A DNA stretch of 64,000 nt. Source: Acanthosepion esculentum (Eukaryota > Mollusca > Cephalopoda > Sepiida > Sepiidae). The translations under genes were made by a program, and so were the position numbers. The first letter of the stretch is position 1. Each line of letters opens with the position of its first letter. Under the pieces are notes generated by a model. The model did no database searches, was not told the DNA's origin, and saw nothing but the letters and a program-made list of their open reading frames with translations. Positions 54,176-64,000 of the stretch are shown here, piece by piece. The DNA lies in the NCBI GenBank assembly GCA_964036315.1, contig OZ038496.1:20436185-20500184 (forward strand), given 5' to 3'.

Positions 54176-55375
54176 TAGTTCACAAGGTCATCCTCACTAA
54201 CTTGCCAACAACATTGACTACACATCATATGGTATATATTTCTATTGAAGGCCATTAATTATTGTATTGGGCCAGTGGTATTACTTATTGCTAAATAAAT
54301 GTTAATAAACAATTCTCTCTGCACAAAATTTTTGATTAATAACAACCATATATATTTTAGAGAACAAAGATAATGAGCATAAACTTAATAAATGATTCCC
54401 TTGGGGTAAATGATTACATAATTAACAGATCTACTTGATGTGAATTTTCAATGTTTTCCATGCATTATTTTTATTAATTAATTAAAAAAAATGCCTTGAG
54501 TAGGAGTGGTAAAAAAACTTCAGTTAACAAAGAAAGGGAGATAACCTTGATTAAGGCCTAACCTTCTCCATAATTAAACAGGAAAACAGTCAGAGGATAA
54601 TAATTACATTGGGAACTTTCTATAATTTTTTGTCTCCATTTTCCCCTGGTAGTATTAGAATCATTTTATGACACTTCCTTTCATAAATCATTTAAGTTTT
54701 GTTGCTTCTTCTTTTATATGACATATCTTTTCAGGATGTTGACAATCATAGTTCTCCACAGCTTCTTTTTCTTTATTATCAGTAAATTACAATTTCTTCT
54801 TGGGAAAGATAATGCTGTTTCCCATTGCCTAGATCACAGCTCTGAATTTACAATTGTCCTTTGTGGAAAATGAAAAAAAAACAATAAATAAAATAATAAT
54901 AAAGAATAAAAAAAATAATTAATTTTCCCCAAGTTAAAAAGAAACTGGAAAAGGTTTCTGGTCACATGTGTGATTTTATGACTACACTTCTGGAAAGATC
55001 AGAATCCTTCTCTTCTTGGTTTCAAGATGTGAACCAAATGGTAATAGCGTTCCCACTGAGGAATGTTAATTTTCACAGTCCACGGATGACTGAAGTTTTT
55101 CCACTTTCCAACAATATTGTTTGGATGAATTTTCAGCAGCCCTGCTCATGAAGTAGAGATTCAGCCATCCCAAATCAGTGTGAAGCTCGATTTGAACTTA
55201 ACCATCTTTACCTGTTCCTTACTTCCCATTAATTATTTCTGAACCAAAAAGGAAAGCAGACATACTCAACAGACGTTTAACTTTGTTTCAATACAGTCAA
55301 CATAAAAGAAATGAACGTCCATAGCAGAAACTGAAATCTTTTTGGTATGCTTCTTTGTTTATATATTTTATTTTT
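54176..55375. other. Intronic sequence with a LINE B tail scrap
   Basis: A short minus-strand family B tail lies at 54715-54775 (GGATGTTGACAATCATAGTT-CTCCACAGC). 54940-55180 is more complex, and its frame at 54966-55151 has no recognised domain or splice sites. The rest is AT-rich. Confidence 0.45.
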
Positions 55376-55379
55376 AAGC

Positions 55380-55800
55380 TTATCACCCCAAGCAAGGCTG
55401 GAGGCCACTAGCACACAAGGGGTTACAGAAGGTTTGGAGGAAGAGCAGATAGGAGTGCTAAAGGAGAGGATGTGGATCGATCAAGGCAAGGGGGTTACAG
55501 AAGATTTGGAGCGAGAGCAGATAGGAATGAAAGGTGAAAGGATGTGGAGAAGGGAAGTGGATAGATCAAGGCAACTGGAGATGTCGATTGACGTTACACT
55601 TAAATAGTTGGAGATTGTATTTGCCAGGGAAACAGGAATAGGGAAGGGAGTTCCACAGGTGAGATGTGCGAGACATGAAGCTATTAGAGTAGAAGATACG
55701 TCTACATCTAACAGTTTCAACGGTGAAGGTGTGGGAACGGGATGCCAGCCTCGTAGGACGTTTTGAATTCACGAGGCCTAGGGACCAGCGAAAGCATTGA
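55380..55800 (-). mobile_element. LINE family A2, young 3' end, minus strand
   Basis: The minus frame at 55566-55772 reads MNSKRPTRLASRSHTFTVET, VRCRRIFYSNSFMSRTSHLW, NSLPYSCFPGKYNLQLFKC and NVNRHLQLP before the stop, nearly the same protein as 51435-52043. Its 3' UTR and CACCCCAAGCAAGGCTGGAG (complement of the tail) end at 55380. The start near 55800 is an abrupt 5' truncation. Confidence 0.88.
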
Positions 55801-56092
55801 ATATGTACCTTTACCTACAAAACACACACAAAACTCGCAACCTTGTTAACATCCACAACTTTTCCAACTCTGGATGCCACCTAAGGTTATAGGGTCCTGT
55901 CTCCTCTGCTATTTAATCCATAACTGTGACAAGTTTTGTTTACTGAATTTAATAAAATAAATCCATGACTGTGGCAGTTCATTGATCATAGTTTTTATAA
56001 TGAAGATATTTTATTTTATTTCCAAAATGACCACAATTTTCAGGAAACTAAGTAGTGGGAAAAAACATCTATTTTTGATTCTTATTTAATTT
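55801..56092. other. Intronic sequence with a possible SINE scrap
   Basis: CTGTCTCCTCTGCTATTTAA-TCCATAACTGTG at 55898 is the complement of the SINE body's ATGG(A/G)TTAAATAG motif. Nothing else recognised. Confidence 0.35.
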
Positions 56093-56445
56093 CATCTTCA
56101 TTTTGTCTGAGATGAAGTATTATTAATTTTTATAGTCTTTCCTCTTCATACTTTATCAGATGAAGCATCATCAGCCATTATTATTAATTTTCAACTAGTA
56201 TTTACTGCTGATCTTCATTTTGTCTGAGATGAAGTATTGTCAATAATTATTAATTTTTGATTAGTATTTACTACTGATCTTCATTTTGTCTGATTTGAAG
56301 CTTTATCAACCATTATTATTAATTTTTGACTAATTTTTACTGCTGATCTTCATTTTGTCTGAGATGAAGCATTGTCAACCATTATTATTAAATTTTGTTT
56401 AATATTTACTTTCATCTTCATTTTTTATTAGATGATACATTTCCA
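56093..56445. repeat. Degenerate tandem repeat, about 60-69-bp period
   Basis: GATCTTCATTTTGTCTGA recurs at 56210, 56276 and 56345, with weaker copies at 56093, 56150 and 56412. ATTATTATTAATTTTT- separates them. About six diverged units. Confidence 0.8.
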
Positions 56446-57738
56446 ACCAGATATTTATCATAAAAAAACATCCTCAGCTGCATTTGAATGCCATTATTCT
56501 CTAAAACAATATTAAATGGAAGCATCTTATGGTATCTATGCTAGTGAGAACTTATTGGGCTAGATCATAATTAAATAATAGGATTTTAAAAGGTCATTTT
56601 TCTTAAACTTCTAATTCAATATCAAGTTGCATTTTATTTTAAACAGTCATAAAACATCCAGCCTCCAAAGGTCATAAAACCATGTGAGTTGCTTGTGTAT
56701 GTGAATTTAAACTTATATGTGAATATATGTATGGACATTTCCTCTGAAAAGATGTGTGCATGACCGTTGTTAGAATTGTTTAGCTGTACGAGAATATGTG
56801 TGTATGTGGGATTCTCTATTGATTAATTTATGTATTTTAGTCCAAAGTGAATGTCTATCTTTGTGTCGACTTGGATCTCTACCTACATCAATGTATAACA
56901 TTTCCCAGAGTTCTTTGTTCACTGTATAAAATTTTCCACTTAGTGAATTTGTGCACTCAACAAAAACTGCTTGGAGCATACATGAGATCACACGTAGTGT
57001 ATGTCATCAAACAAAGGAAAAAAAATAGAATGACTAAGTATATAACAGAGACAATAGATCTAAAATGCATGGACAGTTATTACATTATTACATTAATAAC
57101 ATATTTTTTATTTTAATTATTTAAAATATTATTATTCTTTCTATTATTGATGTATTTTTCCTTTATCACATCAACAAAGACTTCCAATCACAACTAAAAT
57201 GGATAATACATGTAACGCAAAGAGAAAATAATGATATGATCAAGATGTTGACTTTCCACTCTACTTTACAGAAAAGTTATAAGAAAGAGTAATAACAGTA
57301 GACTTGAGGAGAAGAAGTATAGCTAGAGTGTTTGCTGTGCCTGCCCTACCCCTGCTTCACAACAACAAATACAACATATAGCACAGTTACTCCATCTTAT
57401 ATATTAACTATTAACAGGCCCAAAAGATGAAAAATAGAGCAACACGTACCCTCAGATTTCTGTCAAGGAAAATAACTGAAATTTATATGATAACAACTAA
57501 GATGTGTCTCCCACACACAGCAATGCAGCAGCATTAAAAGATCTATGTCCATTCACAGATTTCACATTGTCAACAATGATAAAACAGATCTAAATATATC
57601 ATTGGATAATGTTTATTTTTTGGCTGAAATAACAATTGCTTAAATACATATGCCATAGTTTAAGTTACTTGAAATTGAGAAGGTCCTTCAACTGGACTTA
57701 TTTACATATTCCATGAATCTTTAATGCAAAGATTTTAA
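56446..57738. other. Long intronic stretch, nothing recognised
   Basis: Opposing short frames at 56770-57116 were examined and are unconvincing. No repeat partner was found. Confidence 0.45.
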
Positions 57739-57739
57739 A

Positions 57740-57995
57740 AATCATTTTACAGCCGAAATGGCTAGATGTAATCATAAGTTCTATGCAAACAATTTTTCTC
57801 TCGCAGTCTCTTGCTTTCCAGTCAACTCTGATCTTCAAAAATTTAAATGCAATGTCAATCCTTATCTTCTTTCTTCTTGATAGCTATTTTCTCTACTTAA
57901 TAATGCTTTCTTTTTCTCATATTCCCTCACACTCAGTAAACCCTTGAATCTCAGTGGCTTTATTGCTTTGCTTGGCGTGAAATGAAAAAAAGAAA
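57740..57995 (+). mobile_element. LINE family A 3' end, degenerate
   Basis: CATTTTACAGCCGAAATGGC-TAGATGTAA, AAGTTCTATGCAAACAATTT, TGATCTTCAAAAATTTAAAT-GCAATGTCAATC and the tail CAGTGGCTTTATTGCTTTGC-TTGGCGTGAAATGAAAA. Confidence 0.7.
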
Positions 57996-59738
57996 AAGGA
58001 AAGACAAACCAGTTCTGTGGTGTACAGGCAAAATTTAAATTAACCTTAGATTCTGAAGGGGGTGTTTTTTTTTTTCTTTTTTTTTTGTTAAAATGAATGC
58101 ATCAAAGTGCAGAGCATTAAAATTTGTTAAAAATTGTGAAAAGATAATGTCTCCTATCTGCAGGTTCAGTTTAGGGACCCTATAAAGACAGGAGTGCTAT
58201 TGATTAGAGATTATTGATTAAAATAAAGTGTCAGAGAATAATAATAAAAATTAGCATCTCCCCCAACATTTGCATTTTCGCAAATATTTCAAGAACCTTC
58301 CTGACTTTATTTGAAACAATTTTGCCATAAATTTTGAATGATTAAAGAAAATGATTTTGTGGTTTGAAATTAGTGAGATCAATTTGCCATAATGGATTTA
58401 AAATTAGGAGTGTAAATGAAAGTTACTAATTAAAATGATGGAGTTGATTGCATTTAGTTTTAAAAAATAAGAAAGAAAAAAAATACTTACAAAATGCTAG
58501 ATACTTAATAAATTAAGTAACTAGTTTTAGTTTCTGCAAAAGTTGTGTTGAGAAAAGAGATATGGGTAATGTGTGAAATAATAGTTACTTGATAAAAGAA
58601 TGTAAACAGTATTTGCATGTTTCCATTGGGCTATTGACAGCAAAATAATCTGTTTATACCAATGGTTTGAACTACACTTCGGTATGAACTACACTTGCCT
58701 ATTTTCTGGAAAAAAGAGTTTAGTTCTTGATAGGTGGAGGAAAGTAAAAAGAAAACATTAAATTTGAACAATTTATTTACAATTTTAATCCTTTTATTCT
58801 TACATATAAATATAATTTTTCATAATTATGAAAATGTTTTTTAAGTGTAAGAACTTCAGTTTTTGTGATAGTAATCATCAGAGAAGAATTTTCCAATTGC
58901 CAGTTTGTAAAATTCAGTTAAATTTTTTATATCATTTAAGAAAGTGATTCATGGAGCCACAAAAGCTTTTTCGTAATTTATATCCAGAAAATTGGCTCGT
59001 TCAGCTTTTAAATCGGAAAAGCATTTTTCTTGTCAACAAGTGTGAAGTGTCTGCATGTAAAATTGGCTGCCAGTTAATGAGTGTCTTAATTTATGCAAAG
59101 TTTATATGAATTAATTAGTAATGAGTTTTCACAACTTAGGATTTGTTGGAATTGTTCTCAGTGAAAAATATGATTATTATTTTTTTCATTGGAAAGAGTG
59201 GTTTCTGAGAGAATAAAATATGATTATGTGTTTTTGAATTAGTATGTAGAGATATTATTTGAGTTGTTAATGTGACTAATTAGCAGATATTGGAATGTTT
59301 CTGCCTTATTGAATTAATGAGATTCAACATGTTATATTAGTATTTTCTAAATTTTTCTGGTCATTTTCTTTATATATATATATATATATATGATTAGCAG
59401 CATATTAACACCTCTATGGGTTATTTAATGATAAGATCTAAATATTTTGAACATTGCTTTATGGCTTCAACTGTAAATAAAATGTATTGTTAGTCAGTAT
59501 GCTATCAAATTTATTGTTGGTAATTCCGCTTTAAAAATGTATTGTTGGTTTCTTATGTATTGTTGGTAATTCTACTATAAATATGTATTGTTGGTAATGA
59601 TAAAACATAATAACATTCATATATATTTATTCTATGTTTATTGAATTTACTCATCATCTTTTCTTCATAACTGTGAATCCTTTTTTTTATGCAAACCGAG
59701 TTGTTGTTTTTAGAAAAGAATAATAAATTCAGTAGATA
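57996..59738. other. Long repeat-poor intronic stretch
   Basis: About 1.7 kb with almost no recognised repeats apart from (TA)n at 59371-59392 and a short cluster of TGTATTGTTGGTAA motifs at 59510-59600. Nothing protein-coding. Repeat-poor blocks such as 58240-59150 are where conserved intronic elements would be sought first. Confidence 0.45.
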
Positions 59739-59740
59739 TA

Positions 59741-60413
59741 CAGGGTGCGATGGATAAATTGTCACTATTTTATCTTTTTAATTTCGCATAAACACGTTTG
59801 TTTTTTATTGTTTACTGCACAGTATAGAAGTGTCAGTTGGGCACCATCTGTAAGAAAAAGAACACCATGACGAAGAAATTTGAAAACGGCGTGCTGTACT
59901 GCTTGGCATTTGTGCTAGAAGCTCCAATGTACATGATTACATTTCTCATAGTGTTTGAGTGTCAAACTGAGGACAGTGCAGATGATTCGGGAAGAGTTGG
60001 AATGGTTATTTATTACGAAGTTACGGCAGCTCGGAAAACTAAATCGTGATCGTTCTGGTAAGAACAAAAGAACTCCTAAATTTGTTGGTGAGGGCCTCAG
60101 ACCCAGCACGGAGACCTGCATCAAATGCCTTGAGGAGGTATATCGCCCAGAAGAATTGCAGGAGATTTCAAAGTCGTCTGGAGGCCGTGGTTGCAAACAA
60201 TGGCGATTTTATTGAATATTTGTTTTTACTCTTTCTTTACTATTTCAAGATATTTTTTGTGTAATTTTGTTAAATATGTCTGTTAAAATTTTTAACAGAC
60301 ATATTTAACAAAATTATAACACTCTGACATCTCATTTTAACTTAAAATGAGATGTCAGTCAGAGTGTTATTTCATTTTTGCATAAATTATATGACAATTT
60401 ATCCATCGCACCC
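59741..60413 (+). mobile_element. Internally deleted Tc1/mariner-like element, 673 bp, TA duplication
   Basis: The left terminus GGGTGCGATGGATAAATTGT at 59743 and its complement at the right (ACAATTTATCCATCGCACCC, 60394-60413) are perfect over 21 bp. TA flanks both sides (59739-59740, 60414-60415). The interior keeps the start of a transposase-like frame (ATG at 59868, then AFVLEAPMYMITFLIVFE) and the C-terminal tail (CRRFQSRLEAVVANNGDFIE near 60140-60213) but lacks the catalytic centre, consistent with loss of roughly half of a 1.3-kb element. No single frame connects the parts. The 3' non-coding part carries two adjacent hairpins at 60262-60370. A relative lies at 1-240. Confidence 0.85.
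60262..60370. repeat. Two abutting hairpins in the mariner-like element
   Basis: Hairpin 1: arms 60262-60288 and 60290-60316, perfect over 27 bp with a 1-base centre. Hairpin 2: arms 60316-60340 and 60342-60370, perfect except for an extra CAGT-type 4-base duplication in the right arm. The related element at 1-240 has only the outer parts joined directly through ATAAAATGAGATGTCAG. So the order here is A, A-inverted, B-inverted, B instead of A, B. Confidence 0.95.
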
Positions 60414-60415
60414 TA

Positions 60416-62280
60416 TGATTACTTTTCTGTTGTTTCTCTTCTTTTCAGGATCTGTTAGAAAACTCATTCTCCCTTTTCTATTTTTTTATTACCTGATGCT
60501 ACATGTTGCATAAAGTTAGGTACCTACACGAGATCGCTAAAAAATCAGCATACCATGATGAAAACATGCTCCAAAAAACGTAATTAAAACATAGTTTTAT
60601 TGTCATAATCTTTATTAGGAAGGATCAAAGTATTTTTTATTAATTTTTTTACTCCTTTTTATTTTAGAACATTCGAAATTTTGATTAAAAACTTGTCTTT
60701 TGATTTTCTTGCGTCAGCGTACTAACTTAGCATAGCAAATTTATGCCTTTTTTGCGGTGACAGACACTACACATTAATTGGGAAATTCTTACAAAAATCA
60801 AATAATTCTCGCTGTTTAATGAAATTTTCAGAACTTATTCACAAATCGAATTATTTTGGAAATTTTTTTAGTAACTTTTGGTAAAAAAAATTTTTTTTTT
60901 TTTTACATGTATCTCTCCCCTTTACTTAATTTTATGAAAGCTTCAGAAATTCAGCAAGATAATTTGTAAGATTTTTTGAAGAATTTGAATCACCGATTTT
61001 ATTTTGCAAAATCAGAACCGGTCTTACCGAAAATCGGTTCTGAATCGAAAAATTAAAAAAAACGCAATAAAACAAAAAGACATAGAGAAGCTTTTAATTG
61101 CTTTTATGAATAATATAAAGAGTAAAGACAATATTTTCTGAAGAAGGAGAAAAATTTTCAAGATTAAAAATTGATTTACAAACCGATAGATCTATTAATA
61201 AAAGGTCACGTGTTTTAAGTGTTGCCCCCCCCCCCTTACGAGAAAAACAAACAAATGAAAATTGTCGTCTGCTACAGACTATGATCACATTCGGCGGTCA
61301 ATCCGCCGTCAATAACACGCCAGAAAAACAATGCCCCGTGATTAGGAAATGATTGTATACAACATTTTATGCTATAAGTGAGTAATATTTGTTTCAAATC
61401 AGATTAACTTAACTTTAAATTTGCTAGTTTTCCTAAAATAACGTTTCAGAAATATATATTTTATTTTTGCAAGACTTTTAAAACGGAAAATTCCATTTTG
61501 TTCACAAATGTATAAAAAATGACTGACGTGAATCTATTTTACTGAAAAAAAAATGAAACTCTATTCCAATCAATATAATTTCTGTCTGAAATGCACCAAA
61601 GTATTTTGCTTGCCGGATACAGTAAATTTAATCGTTTAGCTTTCATTTAAAAGCTAAATTGAAAGCTAAGGAAAGCTTTTACATTAAAAATTAATTTTAA
61701 ACCTTACGTATATTGAATTCGTGGAGGTACCAGCATAAAATCTAAGATAAAGCTGAAATTGAGCCAGAAATGCTAACAGTTTTAAGAAGCTTGCATCCCC
61801 AACACAGATTAAAATCTTCTCTGGGGTTAACATTTCATCTGATATTATTCACTGATATCTGTCAGCAGTAAAGTTACAATTATATCCAAGATAACATAAG
61901 TGACCTTTTTCAATACAAACCACCCGACTGCTAACAAGTCTTGGTTATCTTTCCTAAAGATAGCTGTAATGAAGTACCAAAAAAAGGTGATAGTCTATAA
62001 AGTGTATGGTTCAATTAAGCTTGTCACATAGTTGAGATTTAAACATACTCTTTTTGCTAGCCTATAAGGTGCGGGTCTGTTTTATAAGGGCAATTCTTCC
62101 CCAAGAAGTAACATTTAAAACTTTATTTATTGTACAGCTCCAAATTAAAAGTCAATGGCTTTCTATCTACATTACTTTAACAAAAAATTGTTACATTATT
62201 ATAATGGACACAATTGGTGTTGGTCACCAGTTTGTAGCAACAAGAGTTGCTACTTGTTACAGCTGAGGTGGAAAATTTTC
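60416..62280. other. Long repeat-poor intronic stretch
   Basis: Short local structures only: GGCGGTCAATCCGCC hairpin at 61293-61307, ACCGGTCTTACCGAAAATCG at 61017, poly-C run at 61227-61237 and AAAGCTAAATTGAAAGCTAA near 61651. No LINE, SINE or exon was recognised. Confidence 0.45.
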
Positions 62281-62284
62281 AAAG

Positions 62285-62805
62285 TTAGTGCTCCTGCTAT
62301 ATATTTATATTTTCTTGATAAAATCCAAAGAAGAATCTGCAATATTATTGGTCCTGACCTAGTGTCTTGGCTTCAGTCAATCTCCCACCACTGTAAAGTT
62401 GCCTCCATTTGCCCTTTCTATAAATACTTTCATGGTAATTGTTCAGATGAGCTCTTTTCTATGGTACATAGACTTTATGAATTTAAACACAGTACTAGAT
62501 TAGCAATGAGGTCTCATCAGTTTACAGTTGAATTGGCTAGATGTAACCATAAGTTCTATGCTAACAGTTTCTTTTCTCACACTTCTTGCTTGTGGAACTC
62601 TCTTCTGGCTCCATGCTTTCCAGTCAACTTTAATCTTCAAAAATTTAAATGCAATGTCAGTCACTATCTACTGTCTTCCTGGTTACTCTTCTATTGTTCT
62701 TGCTCCTTATAAATATTTCTGTTTTCTAATTCCTCCACACCCAGTAACCCCTTGTGACTTAGTGGCTTTACTGCTTTGCTTTGGATGAATTTGATTAAAA
62801 AAAAA
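62285..62805 (+). mobile_element. LINE family A copy with the longest open RT tail
   Basis: The frame at 62155-62712 enters the element near 62285 and stays open for about 140 residues: YFLDKIQRRICNIIGPDLVS, HCKVASICPFYKYFHGNCSD, FKHSTRLAMRSHQFTVELAR, CNHKFYANSFFSHTSCLWNS and FKCNVSHYLLSS. The tail TAGTGGCTTTACTGCTTTGC-TTTGGATGAA and poly-A at 62798 complete it. Upstream 62155-62284 is not LINE coding and is in frame by chance. Confidence 0.85.
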
Positions 62806-62809
62806 CTGT

Positions 62810-62960
62810 CATACTGTGCCTTCCTGAATTTTGCTCTTTTTTTTTTCTAATTCTCCTCACTGCAGTCTTCTCATTCTCTTCCACTCCAGTAACCCTTTGT
62901 GTCTTATTGATGGCATTATTGCCTTGGTTAGGGTAAAATGATTTTAAAAAAAACATTCAA
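62810..62960 (+). mobile_element. Second LINE family A 3' tail
   Basis: CACTCCAGTAACCCTTTGTG-TCTTATTGATGGC, ATTATTGCCTTGGTTAGGGT-AAAATGA and A run at 62943: the family's last 100 bp repeated directly after the preceding copy. Confidence 0.65.
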
Positions 62961-64000
62961 TATATTTTATACTTCTGTTTTATATAAAGAATAACATAAT
63001 TCAAGAAGAGATCAAATATACTTGCATCTGTGCAGATAAATGAAAGATGAAGAAAAACATTTAAAGGCTTTTCTGTATATGTTTAGTAATCATCCACTCA
63101 GGTAAATTTCTTTCCCTGGATAGCCGTCTGCTACACAAGATATGCCCTGTATCTACTTCATTTCTCTGATAAAAGAAAGAGAGGAATTTATGTCCTTCCT
63201 TATAAAGTCCTGAACAGAATGCCAGCTATCAAGCATCTTGGCAGACAAGGTGGTGGTAATCTCCACAATACCAACAAATAGAGTTTTTTTATGAATATAA
63301 GTCTATCTTTTGTTTTTAACAACAGATCAGTGACGTGCTGCAGTTTGGTGATGCCAGGGTCAACTCCTTCATTGTATGCCCCTAAGACTCAAGTAGAGGA
63401 GCCTATTCCAGTCTCACTTATCAAAACACAGATCTACATCCATACCAGCTTATGGAACTGTAGGGTGTTTGTACAACAAAGTTAATAGAGACTATTTCAA
63501 ATTTCAAAAATTAAATTTTTATTTCACTCTTTAAATGGATGGCCTCCCAATATGGATGCTGCCTCCCTTCTGCATGCTACTGCAACAGACACCCCTTTTA
63601 CAATACGCATTGACAAAAATCAGTAGTAATTATAAAAAGTACTTAGTAGTAAAGTGACACACTGGATCATCACACAATTGGTTAGGATATCCACATATCA
63701 AAAAGTCAGGTAGACATTAAATGAAATTTATCTGGACTTGAAGCAATCAGTTAGGGAAAAACTGCCTGAGAGATCCTCACAATGAGCATTATTGTCTAGT
63801 GAGTGAAAAATCACAGTGAAATATTGTTATCTCACCTGATTTTCATCTTTTACCATCTGGAAATAGGTAGTGGATGTAAGAAATATGCCCAAATTATATG
63901 ATGAGCAGCCAGCACTGTTGACAGGTTGTTGAAGGTATCCAAGCAATGTGCAGCGTCAAAGGGCCTTATCTTATAACAAACATCTGGAGAGAAAAGAAAC
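62961..64000. other. Intronic sequence, nothing firmly recognised
   Basis: A more complex block at 63290-63490 includes AACAACAG followed by an open stretch (ISDVLQFGDARVNSFIVCP in one frame), but no donor fits and a stop soon follows. The remaining sequence is nondescript AT-rich intron. Confidence 0.4.

Noticed and set aside
63312..63410. Candidate exon after AACAACAG
   Set aside because: The frame following the possible acceptor hits a stop, and no GT donor fits within the open part.

Overview
This window looks like one long intron, or two, of a host gene in an AT-rich and very repeat-rich animal genome, most likely an octopus or another coleoid cephalopod. The basis is the density of (TA)n, (CA)n and compound microsatellites, two families of decayed LINE 3' ends with several copies each, tRNA-derived SINEs, and repeat families that I recall from octopus sequence. 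No prokaryotic features, operons or complete protein-coding genes were found. Repeat family and organism assignments rest on recall and sequence logic, not on a database search.

The only segment I can defend as host coding sequence is a 73-bp internal exon at 43046-43118 on the + strand. It has a good AG acceptor and GT donor and encodes a peptide matching the calponin-homology (CH) domain of neuron navigator proteins (NAV2/NAV3; unc-53/sickie in invertebrates). The rest of the window is therefore best read as flanking intron of a NAV homologue on the + strand. Weaker coding candidates are an exon-like block at 26958-27069 and a Lys/Arg-rich ORF at 31119-31430 (-).

Layout. 1-6.7 kb: right end of a mariner-like element, LINE-B ends, microsatellites and a TA-seeding short repeat. 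8.4-9.9 kb: an inverted-arm element with a covarying hairpin and a tRNA-like core, a tRNA SINE and a LINE-A end. 10.6-11.6 kb: purine-biased tract. 12.26-14.63 kb: a GC-richer insertion with Helitron-like termini. 15.7-20.9 kb: LINE and SINE fragments. 21.0-24.4 kb: a pogo/Tigger-like element followed by three tandem-repeat blocks. 26-31.7 kb: LINE and SINE fragments. 33.1-37.4 kb: an 88-bp palindrome, more hairpin-bearing repeats, a tandem pair of 5S rRNA/tRNA chimeric SINEs, a gypsy 3' end with LTR, and a foldback element. 38.8-41.4 kb: TA-seeding repeats and a degenerate satellite interrupted by an insertion. 43 kb: the exon. 43.8-47.6 kb: a 32-bp minisatellite, a 221-bp MITE and a 1.6-kb minisatellite with 414-bp higher-order structure. 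49.6-52 kb: nested LINE and LTR insertions with a reconstructable order. 53-64 kb: more LINE ends, a 673-bp internally deleted mariner-like element with a double hairpin inversion, and low-repeat intron.

The genes do not act together as a system here. The biology on show is transposable-element and satellite evolution inside a neuronal gene. The most interesting points are the chimeric 5S-tRNA SINE, the hammerhead-like hairpin conserved with compensatory changes at six sites, the hairpin-type rearrangement in the mariner copy, and the Tigger-like element whose ends resemble a mammalian family.
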